A stretch of 60,237 nucleotides of DNA from a virus: positions 1 through 60,237 of the IMG/VR virus record IMGVR_UViG_3300032048_000003; one strand, given 5' to 3'. Of the stretch, positions 1-6,875 are shown in pieces (the stretch's first letter is position 1; every line of letters starts with the position of its first letter). The notes beneath the pieces are model-generated. The model saw nothing but the letters and a program-made list of their open reading frames with translations, was not told the DNA's origin and did not search any database. A program made the position numbers and the translations under genes.

Positions 1-1
1 A

Positions 2-322
2 AAATATAGAAAAGTTGAAAAACATATACCAGGCTTTACAGTATCCCGTAATCCACATGTGGTTTGTAAAGATGGATTTAAAATGTCTGTTCAAGCAGGA
101 CAGTCCTTATACAGTTCCCCAAGAGATATAGCAAATAATTATAAAGAAGCTGAAGTTGGATTTCCATCTACAGAAGAATCATTGCTCGCATCCTACGCAG
201 ATGATGAAGAAAATCTTTGTGGTACTGTTTATGGTTATGTACCATGTTCAGTTATTGATGCGGTGATTGAAAAACATGGTGGAATAGATGAATCAAAAAT
301 TGACCCAAAATGGTATCTCTAG
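2..322 (+). CDS. Conserved phage protein, 5' end cut by the window edge
   Basis: The reading frame is open from base 2 with no upstream stop, so the gene begins before the window; a GTG at 59 and an ATG at 78 are internal codons rather than convincing starts. The visible 106 residues contain the run SVQAGQSLYSSP followed by EVGFPSTEE and VYGYVPCSVIDAVIEKHGG. I associate this combination with a widespread small protein of tailed phages of unknown function. It is soluble, with no signal peptide or membrane segment. The next gene follows after 9 bases with its own ribosome site. Function is not known. Confidence 0.7.
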   Translation, partial: KYRKVEKHIPGFTVSRNPHVVCKDGFKMSVQAGQSLYSSPRDIANNYKEAEVGFPSTEESLLASYADDEENLCGTVYGYVPCSVIDAVIEKHGGIDESKIDPKWYL

Positions 323-331
323 GAGAAAATT

Positions 332-523
332 ATGAGTTTTACACAAAAAGAATCTAAATGGGATTCGAATGAAATTGAAATTTGTGTGAAGTGTGGAGAG
401 CAGACTTCTTTCAAAAAAAGTGATGATGTCACTTTTAGATATGGTTACATAGAAGGAGCAGGACAGCTTTGTTTCAAGTGTAGTCAAACTAGAAAAATGC
501 ATAAGACAGGGAGTTACGAATAA
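332..523 (+). CDS. Small zinc-ribbon-like protein
   Basis: A 63-residue protein whose ATG is preceded by AGGAGA at about 8 bases. Two Cys pairs, CVKCGE near residue 18 and CFKCSQ near residue 48, are spaced as in a zinc ribbon, so it probably binds one zinc ion. Such miniature zinc proteins are common in the accessory regions of T4-like phages and may bind nucleic acid or protein. No specific family is recognised, and the role is unknown. Confidence 0.6.
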   Translation: MSFTQKESKWDSNEIEICVKCGEQTSFKKSDDVTFRYGYIEGAGQLCFKCSQTRKMHKTGSYE

Positions 524-687
524 TAAATTTACAAATTTTAGGAATAGTATTTTTTTTACTACTTACATCGTGTAGTTATCATACAGAAATACCTTGTCCT
601 TTTGGTTTAACTATGAAACAATTAGACAAAAAATGTGATTTTATTCAGCACGGGAGTACAAGTAAATGGGTACTAAAGAAGAGATAA
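520..687 (+). CDS. Possible small lipoprotein lacking a canonical start codon
   Basis: This frame reads as a short hydrophobic stretch (ILGIVFFLLLTSC) ending in a lipobox-like LLTSC, followed by a Cys-containing tail (PCPFGL) and a stop at 685-687. It looks like the lipoproteins at 8836-10214. There is no ATG, GTG or TTG before the hydrophobic segment. The best-placed codons are AUA at 520 or 523, about 6-9 bases after GGGAG (509-513). It could be a real gene with an AUA start, a decayed gene, or chance. The lipobox is seen; expression is inference. Confidence 0.3.
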   Translation: MINLQILGIVFFLLLTSCSYHTEIPCPFGLTMKQLDKKCDFIQHGSTSKWVLKKR

Positions 688-887
688 ATGAAAAACGATT
701 GAAATATGGGGGATGGTTAATCTCTTCGTTACTTATACTTATTGGTATATATTTCATTTGGCCTCATATACATACATCACTGTTAGGAATTGTACTAATT
801 TATCTTGCAGTTCGTGTTTTTAATATTTCTACTTTTAAAGAATATAAAAAAACACGAATAAAACTATTACATAAATTGATAGACTAA
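666..887 (+). CDS. Small inner-membrane protein, two transmembrane segments
   Basis: A 73-residue protein with a charged N-terminus (about 15 residues), a hydrophobic segment near residues 16-33, a short loop, a second hydrophobic segment near 38-55, and a basic C-terminal tail. The layout suggests a hairpin in the inner membrane with both ends in the cytoplasm. No family is recognised; a holin or superinfection-exclusion role is possible but unsupported. The stop overlaps the next start (TAATG at 885-889), suggesting translational coupling. Confidence 0.55.
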   Translation: MGTKEEINEKRLKYGGWLISSLLILIGIYFIWPHIHTSLLGIVLIYLAVRVFNISTFKEYKKTRIKLLHKLID

Positions 888-1069
888 TGATAGAATTAAT
901 TTACAAAATGAGGGCAACAGAAAGAACCCCTTATAAGAATTTTCACTTTAAAAAATATTTTAAGACATGGGATAAATGCTATGAGTTTGTTAACATCCGG
1001 CATCTCAAATCATATGAAACAAAGGAAGTGTTTGGAATGGGTCCTAAAGGATATGAAGAACATGAATGA
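887..1069 (+). CDS. Small basic hypothetical protein
   Basis: A 60-residue protein rich in Lys, Tyr and Phe, with no recognisable motif. Its ATG overlaps the stop of the preceding membrane protein by one base. Its stop lies one base before the start of the initiator tRNA gene, so it closes the small-gene cluster. Function unknown. Confidence 0.5.
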   Translation: MIELIYKMRATERTPYKNFHFKKYFKTWDKCYEFVNIRHLKSYETKEVFGMGPKGYEEHE

Positions 1070-1070
1070 T

Positions 1071-1144
1071 CGCGGGGACAGATCGGTATCTGGTTGGGGC
1101 TCATAACCCCGATATAGCGAGTTCGACTCTCGCCCCCGCCACCA
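1071..1144 (+). tRNA. tRNA-fMet (CAU), initiator type, CCA encoded
   Basis: A cloverleaf is readable by eye: acceptor CGCGGGG against CCCCGCC, anticodon loop CTCATAA (anticodon CAU), T arm GCGAG-TTCGACT-CTCGC, A73 and an encoded CCA. Two hallmarks mark it as an initiator rather than an elongator: the first acceptor pair is unpaired (C1 against C72), and a run of G-C pairs (GGGG/CCCC) closes the anticodon loop. The D loop is short. It may support phage translation initiation. Confidence 0.85.
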
Positions 1145-1145
1145 G

Positions 1146-1219
1146 GCGAGTGTTGTATAATGGTATTACCTCAGGCTTCCAACCTGATGATGCGGGTTCG
1201 ATTCCTGTCACTCGCTCCA
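1146..1219 (+). tRNA. tRNA-Gly (UCC), CCA encoded
   Basis: Acceptor GCGAGTG pairs with CACTCGC, the anticodon stem TCAGG/CCTGA encloses CTTCCAA (anticodon UCC), the T arm is CGGG-TTCGATT-CCTG, and the discriminator is U73 as usual for tRNA-Gly. It follows the initiator tRNA by a single base, so both are probably processed from one transcript. UCC reads GGA/GGG, and GGA is frequent in these AT-rich genes. Confidence 0.9.
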
Positions 1220-1229
1220 TAAATACTAC

Positions 1230-1385
1230 ATGGTAGTAGATAAAAAAGAATCACTTGTATCCCTAAAAGTAAAATATCCCAAACATGAAAAAGATTTTTA
1301 TATTGAAACCGTTTGTAAAACTAAAACTGATATTGGAATTATGTATACTGTAAAAATTAGAAATGTTAAACCCAAAAAATCATGA
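1230..1385 (+). CDS. Short hypothetical protein after the tRNA pair
   Basis: A 51-residue frame from ATG at 1230 (starting VVDKKESLVSL) to TGA at 1383-1385, overlapping the radical SAM start by 23 bases. It is Lys-rich and beta-prone, without recognisable motifs. No Shine-Dalgarno sequence is obvious. An ATAAATAC box (1219-1226), similar to a T4-like late promoter, lies directly upstream, so the region may be a leader instead. It is kept because it tidily fills the gap between the tRNA and the next gene. Confidence 0.4.
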   Translation: MVVDKKESLVSLKVKYPKHEKDFYIETVCKTKTDIGIMYTVKIRNVKPKKS

Positions 1386-2709
1386 TACGTATTGTCATTA
1401 TCCATTTAAAGCTATGACCTTTAAGAAGTGGTCTGACGATGGTAAGAGACCAACTAATGTTACACCTTGTTGCATGATGATGAACCCTGTGGAACAAAAG
1501 GGAGAGGCTGCAGATATGCATTATGACATGGGTCTTTCCGAAACGGCGCTAGCAGGAATGAATCCCCTTGACATATTTAATTCTCCCCAATACGAAAAGC
1601 TAAGAAACGATTTAACGAACGGCATAAAAAATGAAGTATGTTCTGTCTGCTGGAAGATGGAAGAAAAAGGTTTAGAATCGTTTAGACAATGTTCTGATTT
1701 TGATGGAGGTAAAGAAACTGATGGTTTATTTGAGTTTGACATATCTCTTTCTAACCTATGTAATTTAGCCTGTAGAATGTGCAATATAGGAAGTTCACAT
1801 CAGATAGGTAAGGATGTAGAGGCAATGCGTGCTAACGGCACTTACGATGAATTTATGAGAGTAAGTGATAGAGCAATGCCACGTAAAAAAGGTGTTATCT
1901 ATGATAAAGAGTCTAACGAAGTAATTGATTGGTTAATGAATAATACTCATCAGATAAAAATGTTAAAAGCATCTGGGGGAGAACCTTTTTATGATAGACG
2001 AGTTGTAAAGGTATTAGAAAAGTATGTTGAAGATGGTACTGCTAAAAATACAACTTTAAAGTTCCATACCAATGCTACTCAATTTACACCTGAGCTAGCA
2101 AATCTGTTAAACAACTTTAAAGAACAGGGTCATACATTTAGTATAGACGGCACACAAAGAACTTATAATTATATCAGACATCATTCTGATTGGAATAAAT
2201 TAAATGAAAGTCTAGATAGTTATCTAAGCACATGTAATAATATTAAACATCAATATTTTAATATGGTGTTATCTGGTATTAATGTTTTGAATGCTGCAGA
2301 TTATATAGAATGGATATGTAATAAATGTATATACCATAAGGTCCCTAGTTATTATATTCATTTTGCAGAAATGTTTCCAGGTAATAGGGGAACATCAATT
2401 AAAAATATTCCCATAGAACTTTTAGAAGAATCATTAGATAGACTTATAGAAGTAATAGATTCAGGTATAGCAACTGTGGCAGATTCAGATACTGTACACG
2501 CAACTATAAGAGGAAAAGAATATAAGAAGTGGTATAGATTTAATATTCATAATTTAGTTGGTCAAATACAAAATGCAATTAATAATCATAATGGGGATTA
2601 TAATAAGTTTAAAAAAGAATTAGTCATTTTAGATACTGTTAGAAATCAATCTTATAAGGATTATATAGACCCCTTACTAATAAATCACTTGGATAATATA
2701 AATGTATAA
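1363..2709 (+). CDS. Radical SAM protein, twitch-type, with Cys-rich N-terminal region
   Basis: A 448-residue protein. Residues about 11-100 hold several Cys, including a CC pair and CSVCW, as in auxiliary cluster regions. The core radical SAM motif CNLACRMC (C-x3-C-x2-C, about residues 137-144) ligates the SAM-cleaving [4Fe-4S] cluster, and ASGGEPF, near residue 205, is the GGE SAM-amino motif. Marine T4-like phages often carry such twitch-domain radical SAM proteins, whose substrates are unknown; peptide or protein modification is typical of relatives. The next gene (SET domain) overlaps by 8 bases, and oxygenases follow, so a modification cluster is likely. Assignment to the superfamily is secure; the reaction is not. 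Confidence 0.85.
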   Translation: MLNPKNHDTYCHYPFKAMTFKKWSDDGKRPTNVTPCCMMMNPVEQKGEAADMHYDMGLSETALAGMNPLDIFNSPQYEKLRNDLTNGIKNEVCSVCWKMEEKGLESFRQCSDFDGGKETDGLFEFDISLSNLCNLACRMCNIGSSHQIGKDVEAMRANGTYDEFMRVSDRAMPRKKGVIYDKESNEVIDWLMNNTHQIKMLKASGGEPFYDRRVVKVLEKYVEDGTAKNTTLKFHTNATQFTPELANLLNNFKEQGHTFSIDGTQRTYNYIRHHSDWNKLNESLDSYLSTCNNIKHQYFNMVLSGINVLNAADYIEWICNKCIYHKVPSYYIHFAEMFPGNRGTSIKNIPIELLEESLDRLIEVIDSGIATVADSDTVHATIRGKEYKKWYRFNIHNLVGQIQNAINNHNGDYNKFKKELVILDTVRNQSYKDYIDPLLINHLDNINV

Positions 2710-3007
2710 ACCACTACCCCACTATGTAACAATTAAAAGATCTCCCATTTCCGGCCTAGGCCTTTTTGCAACAGAGAGAATTGAAGCACATTCATTAATT
2801 GGAATTACCCATCATGCAGATGAGCGCTCTGACGATGGATTCATTAGAACCCCTTTGGGAGGATTTGGTAATCATTCTGATGATCCTAATTGTTTCAAAC
2901 TTTTGATGGATCCTAAAACTTGGTGGATAGGTGCTTTAAAAGACATTGAATCCGGAGAAGAACTTACTTGGTGTTATACATTATATAAAATTAAAAATAA
3001 GGCTTGA
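2702..3007 (+). CDS. SET-domain protein, putative protein-lysine methyltransferase
   Basis: A 101-residue minimal SET domain. Diagnostic motifs appear in order: GLGLFATERI near residue 19, GNHSDDPNC near residue 55 (canonical NHSxxPN, SAM-binding pseudoknot) and GEELTWCY near residue 85 (canonical GEELTxDY, with Cys for Asp before the catalytic Tyr). SET proteins transfer methyl from SAM to protein lysines. There are no pre- or post-SET domains. Its start overlaps the radical SAM stop by 8 bases, so the two are probably co-translated. The target could be a host or virion protein; this is not determinable here. Confidence 0.8.
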   Translation: MYKPLPHYVTIKRSPISGLGLFATERIEAHSLIGITHHADERSDDGFIRTPLGGFGNHSDDPNCFKLLMDPKTWWIGALKDIESGEELTWCYTLYKIKNKA

Positions 3008-3032
3008 CATTTTTAAAAAAATGCTTTATAAT
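3004..3032 (+). promoter_or_regulatory. Sigma70-type promoter (TTGACA-17-TATAAT)
   Basis: A perfect -35 TTGACA at 3004-3009 and a perfect -10 TATAAT at 3027-3032 are separated by exactly 17 bases. It sits at the end of the SET gene, 42 bases before the next start, and would drive the oxygenase cluster by host RNA polymerase. Confidence 0.85.
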
Positions 3033-3073
3033 ATTAATGTTGTGCCCACAGAGATAATATATGAAAGTTAAAA

Positions 3074-3721
3074 ATGGCAGATTATAGTTATCTAGATAAT
3101 TTAAAAATTAAATTAAAGCGACATCCAGGGGATAATACAATTTCTATACAAGATGCTAGAAAACTTATGAAAGCGAAGGCACCATTAAGAATTCAATTAG
3201 GTTCCGAACGAACAATGTCAATAAAAAAAGATATTGATATAGATAAAATTCTTGAAGAGATAGAAACTCATATTATCCTTGATTGGAAAAAACCGGGAGT
3301 GTGTCAAATAATGTTACAGGGGGTAGAAGAAGATGGTGACCCCTTTTTTGGTTCTAGAGAATTTAAAGAGATTGGAGAAGCAGGATATAAAGAAGAAGAT
3401 TTTATTATTCCTTTATTTTCGGGTATGAAGTATACTAATAAGTTGATAAAAGATTTTAAAATGTTTAGGACTCGAGTAATGTTACTAAAACCGAAATCAT
3501 GTTTATCTTGGCATTATGATCCTAGTATGAGAATACATATACCCTTATGTGGGGATAGTGATAGTTTTCATATTATGGAAGATCCTGATGGCAATAAAAT
3601 AGTTCACCAAATAGAAAAAGGAGAAGCTCATATAATGAATACAGAAGTGTATCATTCTGGAGTAAACCTTTCTAGAAAAGTAGAAAGGATTCATATAGTC
3701 GGTTGTGTTAATGTAGATTAA
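3074..3721 (+). CDS. Aspartyl/asparaginyl beta-hydroxylase-like Fe(II)/2OG oxygenase
   Basis: A 215-residue protein whose C-terminal half is a jelly-roll oxygenase. The iron site is visible as WHYD (H147, D149) and the distal His in EVYHSG (H194), with R205 in VERIHIVG as the likely 2-oxoglutarate carboxylate ligand. The spacing and IHIPL strand fit the Asp/Asn hydroxylase family (Asp_Arg_Hydrox). It would hydroxylate a protein or small-molecule substrate using O2 and 2OG. It is the first gene after the promoter at 3004. The N-terminal 100 residues are not recognised. Two further 2OG oxygenases follow within 2 kb. Confidence 0.75.
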   Translation: MADYSYLDNLKIKLKRHPGDNTISIQDARKLMKAKAPLRIQLGSERTMSIKKDIDIDKILEEIETHIILDWKKPGVCQIMLQGVEEDGDPFFGSREFKEIGEAGYKEEDFIIPLFSGMKYTNKLIKDFKMFRTRVMLLKPKSCLSWHYDPSMRIHIPLCGDSDSFHIMEDPDGNKIVHQIEKGEAHIMNTEVYHSGVNLSRKVERIHIVGCVNVD

Positions 3722-3737
3722 TAAACAGGAGACATCA

Positions 3738-3932
3738 ATGTATACTCAAAAACATCTTATAGATAAGATTAATAAACACATCAATGCTGTATATCCCTAT
3801 ACGGGAGAATATATTATAGATGAGTTATCAAGAAAGGGTACTATGTCACAAAATGTTGGTCACGTGTTAGAGGATGCACAAAAACTGTATAAAAGTCTTT
3901 GTAATGATTATAAACAAGTATTGGACAAATAA
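3738..3932 (+). CDS. Small hypothetical protein
   Basis: A 64-residue helical protein with a strong ribosome site (AGGAGAC about 7 bases before the ATG). No motif is recognised. Its 3' end overlaps the likely start of the next gene (ATG at 3904) by 29 bases in another frame. It lies in the oxygenase operon; function unknown. Confidence 0.5.
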   Translation: MYTQKHLIDKINKHINAVYPYTGEYIIDELSRKGTMSQNVGHVLEDAQKLYKSLCNDYKQVLDK

Positions 3933-4668
3933 AGGGTTTAGTTCGGGGTTCGGCGATTTAATTAATTATATATCATATGAATATATAAATGTCAAAGAAC
4001 CCACAACAATTAATTGGCATTTACAACCCCGAACACACAGACAGATAAAAAGAGTATTAAAATTTTTTAAACCAAATGAGTTGGTTACTCATAAGTTTTT
4101 ACCTCACTCTATTAAAGATGAAGAACCACATGGTTCACATCCTCATGATTATTGGCCTGCGAAAGAATTACATCAACCAGGTGATTATGTGGCTATATGG
4201 TTATATCTATCTCATGTAGGAAAATCGCTTCATCATCAAGATAAAGTTGTAAAGAAGGTTCATTTAGAAATGTTATTAAAGAGCCTTAAAAGAAATGGAT
4301 ATAAAGTAGTTATCATTCCCAGCTTAGGAAATAAGAATCGCAGTGATACATTATATAATATTAATTATGATTTTGATCAGTATGGATATTGTATAACTAG
4401 TATATTAAAGAATTGCAAATTTAGTATTTGTTCAGAAGGGGGAATTGCCCATTTATCAAGATTAATGAGAGTTCCAACTCTGGTTTATTTTAATCAAACA
4501 ATGCCTTGGAAGGGCCATGAGCATTATGATTTAAGAGAATTTTGGATTACAAAATATAGTAGACCAATTGATACTATTGTTGCTGATGTAGCTCAGACGG
4601 CAGAGCAGCTGATTTGTAATCAGCAGGTCACGGGTTCGATTCCTGTCATCAGCTCCAAAGAAAAATGA
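3904..4668 (+). CDS. GT9-like (heptosyltransferase-fold) protein whose 3' end contains a tRNA gene
   Basis: A 254-residue reading from ATG at 3904 (an upstream ATG at 3874 is in frame). The segment CKFSICSEGGIAHLSRLM followed by VPTLVYF resembles the nucleotide-sugar binding region of GT-B/GT9 transferases, where SEGG-AH contacts the donor. About the last 27 residues are simply the translation of tRNA-Thr (4582-4657), so the functional protein likely ends near residue 226 and the stop has been lost into the tRNA, or the overlap is tolerated. The gene is shorter than typical heptosyltransferases. A glycosyltransferase role is inference. Confidence 0.55.
   Translation: MIINKYWTNKGFSSGFGDLINYISYEYINVKEPTTINWHLQPRTHRQIKRVLKFFKPNELVTHKFLPHSIKDEEPHGSHPHDYWPAKELHQPGDYVAIWLYLSHVGKSLHHQDKVVKKVHLEMLLKSLKRNGYKVVIIPSLGNKNRSDTLYNINYDFDQYGYCITSILKNCKFSICSEGGIAHLSRLMRVPTLVYFNQTMPWKGHEHYDLREFWITKYSRPIDTIVADVAQTAEQLICNQQVTGSIPVISSKEK
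4582..4657 (+). tRNA. tRNA-Thr (UGU), CCA encoded
   Basis: Acceptor GCTGATG/CATCAGC, D arm GCTC/GAGC, anticodon stem GCTGA/TCAGC around TTTGTAA (anticodon UGU), T arm ACGGG-TTCGATT-CCTGT, and discriminator U followed by CCA. All stems pair fully. It is embedded in the 3' end of the preceding coding sequence and ends 7 bases before the next ATG, so processing of the tRNA would cut the polycistronic message. Confidence 0.92.
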
Positions 4669-5126
4669 TACCTATAATAATACAAGATAACTTTTTAAGT
4701 AGTGAGGAATGTAAACAACTTATAGATTTTTATAAATCTCGTAGCCATGCCTCTGAAAAATATAGTACAACATATCCATTAGTTATTAAAACTGATGAAC
4801 ATAAATTATTAACAGAAAAAATTAATAAGGTTGGTTTTAATGTAAATAATACAATAGTTGATTGGTTTCAAATTGTTAGATGGCCTTCTCCTAATTCAGG
4901 TAAAAATTTACATAAAGACATATCATCAGTGCTTAGTAGTGTCATTTATCTTAATGATGATTATGATGGCGGACATACATATTTTAAGGATGGTACAAGT
5001 TTTGCACCCGCTATAGGCCGTGCAATTTTTTTTGATGGTAATAATTACCCTCATGGTGTATCACACATTGATAGAAATGATAGATATACTGTAGCAACGT
5101 GGATGAAAAAGTGTATAATATTATAA
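4665..5126 (+). CDS. Prolyl-4-hydroxylase-like Fe(II)/2OG oxygenase
   Basis: A 153-residue protein matching the P4Hc core: HKD (H83, D85) iron ligands, YLNDDYDGGHTYF strand-loop, FFDGNNYPHGV carrying the distal His (H130), and R140 in DRYTVATW for 2OG binding. Length and order match the compact prolyl-4-hydroxylase-like proteins common in marine phages. It follows tRNA-Thr and overlaps the next oxygenase by 28 bases. The substrate is unknown. Confidence 0.8.
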   Translation: MIPIIIQDNFLSSEECKQLIDFYKSRSHASEKYSTTYPLVIKTDEHKLLTEKINKVGFNVNNTIVDWFQIVRWPSPNSGKNLHKDISSVLSSVIYLNDDYDGGHTYFKDGTSFAPAIGRAIFFDGNNYPHGVSHIDRNDRYTVATWMKKCIIL

Positions 5127-5668
5127 ATGGATTCTTAGATGAAGATTATTGTAAAGCATTTACAACATATGCACTTCATGAACGATTCGAAAATTTTTCA
5201 CCTTATGATACAAAGAAGCATTTACATCCGGGTGCTGAAACGCATGCGGTTTATAAGGATCCCTTTACTGAAGCGTCGCTCAGAGCGATGTTAGAAAAAG
5301 TTCAAAGATACTTTCCGGATAAGGAGATCTTTCCTTCTTATTCATTTTATATTGTGTATGAATATGAAGCACAATTATCACAACATATAGATAAAACTGA
5401 ATGTGAAATATCTATTACTGTACCTACAGGTTACCTTTATGGTGATAGCTATAAAGGGTCTGTATGGCCTTTATATATGGATGGTAATTCAATAGAGCTA
5501 AATATAGGTGATGCTCTTTTATATACGCAACATCCCAAAAAGTTGAAGCATTGGAGAGAGCCATTCGATGGGATCTACCAAGTCCAACTATTACTTCATT
5601 ATATAACTCAACCGGAAAATAAATCTTCAGCGCCTGCTCCCAATAAAAGGCTGCTGCAAACAGCTTAG
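5099..5668 (+). CDS. Putative Fe(II)/2OG oxygenase
   Basis: A 189-residue protein with an HID iron motif (H96, D98) after LSQ, the strand CEISITV, then WPLYMDG, a GDALLY strand and KHWREPF with a plausible distal His (H151) and Arg (R153), followed by QVQLLLHYI. I recognise this order from 2OG-oxygenase-like proteins of tailed phages. It overlaps the preceding P4H-like gene by 28 bases, and the two may act on the same pathway. The C-terminal tail of about 20 residues is low complexity (Ser/Ala/Pro). Substrate unknown. Confidence 0.65.
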   Translation: MDEKVYNIINGFLDEDYCKAFTTYALHERFENFSPYDTKKHLHPGAETHAVYKDPFTEASLRAMLEKVQRYFPDKEIFPSYSFYIVYEYEAQLSQHIDKTECEISITVPTGYLYGDSYKGSVWPLYMDGNSIELNIGDALLYTQHPKKLKHWREPFDGIYQVQLLLHYITQPENKSSAPAPNKRLLQTA

Positions 5669-5675
5669 GAACTTA

Positions 5676-5756
5676 ATGGCTCGCAATATAATTATTATTT
5701 GCATTTGTTTAGCCTTTGTTGCATTTTATCTCCATATTGTCATGACAGGGATGTAG
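5676..5756 (+). CDS. Possible 26-residue membrane peptide
   Basis: From ATG at 5676, preceded by AGGA, the frame encodes a single hydrophobic helix (ARNIIIICICLAFVAFYL and onwards) and stops at 5754-5756. Phage membrane micropeptides of this kind exist, but the case rests only on hydrophobicity and position directly after the oxygenase operon. Confidence 0.35.
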   Translation: MARNIIIICICLAFVAFYLHIVMTGM

Positions 5757-5780
5757 TTCACCTACCAATTTCATTACATT

Positions 5781-5912
5781 ATTGAAATCATTACAGATAT
5801 TTGTTTATCAATGATATCAATGCCTTCTAATTATCTTATTGAAATCATTGATAATCTTTTATCAGCAATGATATCAACGGTTTCTAATTATCCTATTGGA
5901 ATCATTGATAAT
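5781..5912 (+). repeat. 57-bp tandem repeat array with ATCATTGAT operator motifs
   Basis: Two full 57-bp units (5781-5837 and 5838-5894) and a partial third (5895-5912). Each unit begins with ATTGAAATCATTGATAAT (or a close variant) and carries its inverse ATCAATGATATCAA 27 bases on, so the motif alternates in orientation at 5781, 5808, 5838, 5865 and 5895. The last copy starts exactly 26 bases before the -35 box at 5921. The same cassette recurs at 21175 and, as one site, at 23892. It looks like a transcription-factor binding array, not a CRISPR. Confidence 0.8.
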
Positions 5913-5920
5913 CATTTCTG

Positions 5921-5949
5921 TTGCTTTTTTGAGCTAGATATGATATAAT
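5921..5949 (+). promoter_or_regulatory. Sigma70-type promoter (TTGCTT-17-TATAAT) after the repeat array
   Basis: A -35-like TTGCTT at 5921-5926 and TATAAT at 5944-5949 are separated by 17 bases. The weak -35 box, preceded by the repeated ATCATTGAT sites, suggests that a DNA-binding protein modulates it. It drives the small genes from 6004. Confidence 0.75.
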
Positions 5950-6003
5950 ATAATATAGGATAAAAACAGGGTGTGATTATTCTTAACCGCAAAGAGAGAG
6001 ATT

Positions 6004-6096
6004 ATGTTTATTACCGAATTAATTAGATTTATTGGAACAATCGTCGTGTTCGCAGGACTGATGTATATGGTCACTATTCTTTATTTTGTATTATAG
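6004..6096 (+). CDS. 30-residue membrane protein
   Basis: ATG at 6004 follows a purine-rich GAGAGAG ribosome site and encodes one hydrophobic helix (LIRFIGTIVVFAGLMYMVTI) with almost no soluble part. It is the first frame after the repeat-controlled promoter, and its stop is 7 bases before the next ATG. Function unknown; a small membrane-active early peptide is plausible. Confidence 0.5.
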   Translation: MFITELIRFIGTIVVFAGLMYMVTILYFVL

Positions 6097-6103
6097 AGGC
6101 ATA

Positions 6104-6361
6104 ATGATTGATGTTGATTTGACAAATATGATTCCAGAAACAGTTCAAGCGGTAAGCGCATTTGATTTGGAAACATCATTAAAATCATATGTTGAAACAA
6201 CGTCCACAATTGGACTTATTAACGCAGATGATGGCACAGCATTGATGTCCGGATTCACTTTATATTGTTCGACATTTCCAGCGGCTGCACCAGTTTGTAT
6301 TCCAATGGCAATCGGATTTGTATACCAATGGTTCGATCAAGTTTTCGGACATATGTTATAA
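6104..6361 (+). CDS. Hypothetical protein with C-terminal hydrophobic segment
   Basis: An 85-residue protein; ATG 6104 is preferred over the in-frame upstream ATG because GAGG precedes it. Residues about 52-76 are hydrophobic with two Cys (LYCSTFPAAAPVCIPMAIGF), possibly a membrane segment. No family recognised. It is the second gene of the repeat-controlled unit. The 86 bases after the stop are GC-richer, with a GGCG/CGCC hairpin near 6372, suggesting a structured 3' or intergenic RNA segment. Confidence 0.5.
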   Translation: MIDVDLTNMIPETVQAVSAFDLETSLKSYVETTSTIGLINADDGTALMSGFTLYCSTFPAAAPVCIPMAIGFVYQWFDQVFGHML

Positions 6362-6447
6362 GATCATACCGGCGATCAACCGCCGAAGCGAAGAGTTGGG
6401 TGGGGAAGGTGGTACACAAAAATTAAAACTTTAAGAGAGAGAATATT

Positions 6448-6678
6448 ATGATGAATAAAAGCCAGATTAAAAAGATTATGGAGATTTCAGGAGACTTGAG
6501 TGAGTTTGATATCCCCAGCATTGATTTAAGTTTAAACAGATCCTTATCTGAACTAGAAAGTTCATATTGGGAATTTATTGACAAAACTGAAGGTGAAGAT
6601 TCTTCTGAATGGAACAAATCCGTCCAAGAAGATTTTGGTGCCCTTGAAGGTTATTTAATGAAAATGGATTTAATATGA
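6448..6678 (+). CDS. Acidic hypothetical protein
   Basis: A 76-residue acidic, helix-prone protein with GAGAGAGA 13 bases upstream of the ATG cluster. It is soluble, with no motif. It overlaps the next gene by 4 bases (ATGA). Part of a run of short early genes typical of phage host-takeover regions; function unknown. Confidence 0.5.
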   Translation: MMNKSQIKKIMEISGDLSEFDIPSIDLSLNRSLSELESSYWEFIDKTEGEDSSEWNKSVQEDFGALEGYLMKMDLI

Positions 6679-6875
6679 AATATGCAACAATTGAGATTTT
6701 AAGTGATGTCGAAGCCCATTGGGGTGTGAGTGCCCCATTTGGAGGAAAGCCAGGTGGTAAATACTTAGTCCGCGAATATGAACTAGATGATAAAAATAAA
6801 TCTGTAGAACAAAGTGGGACGTTTTATAAAACAATTAAAGAAGCTGAGGATCATGTTATTAAATACCAAAGTTAA
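6675..6875 (+). CDS. Small hypothetical protein
   Basis: A 66-residue soluble protein with mixed alpha/beta character, including the Gly-rich PFGGKPGGKYLVREYE near residues 20-37. It starts at the ATGA overlap with the previous gene and overlaps the next gene start by 23 bases. No family recognised. Confidence 0.5.
   Translation: MKYATIEILSDVEAHWGVSAPFGGKPGGKYLVREYELDDKNKSVEQSGTFYKTIKEAEDHVIKYQS

Noticed and set aside
5781-5912. Possible CRISPR array in the 57-bp repeats
   Set aside because: Only 2-3 units, no distinct spacer versus repeat boundary, internal inverse copies, and direct placement before promoters; no cas genes nearby.
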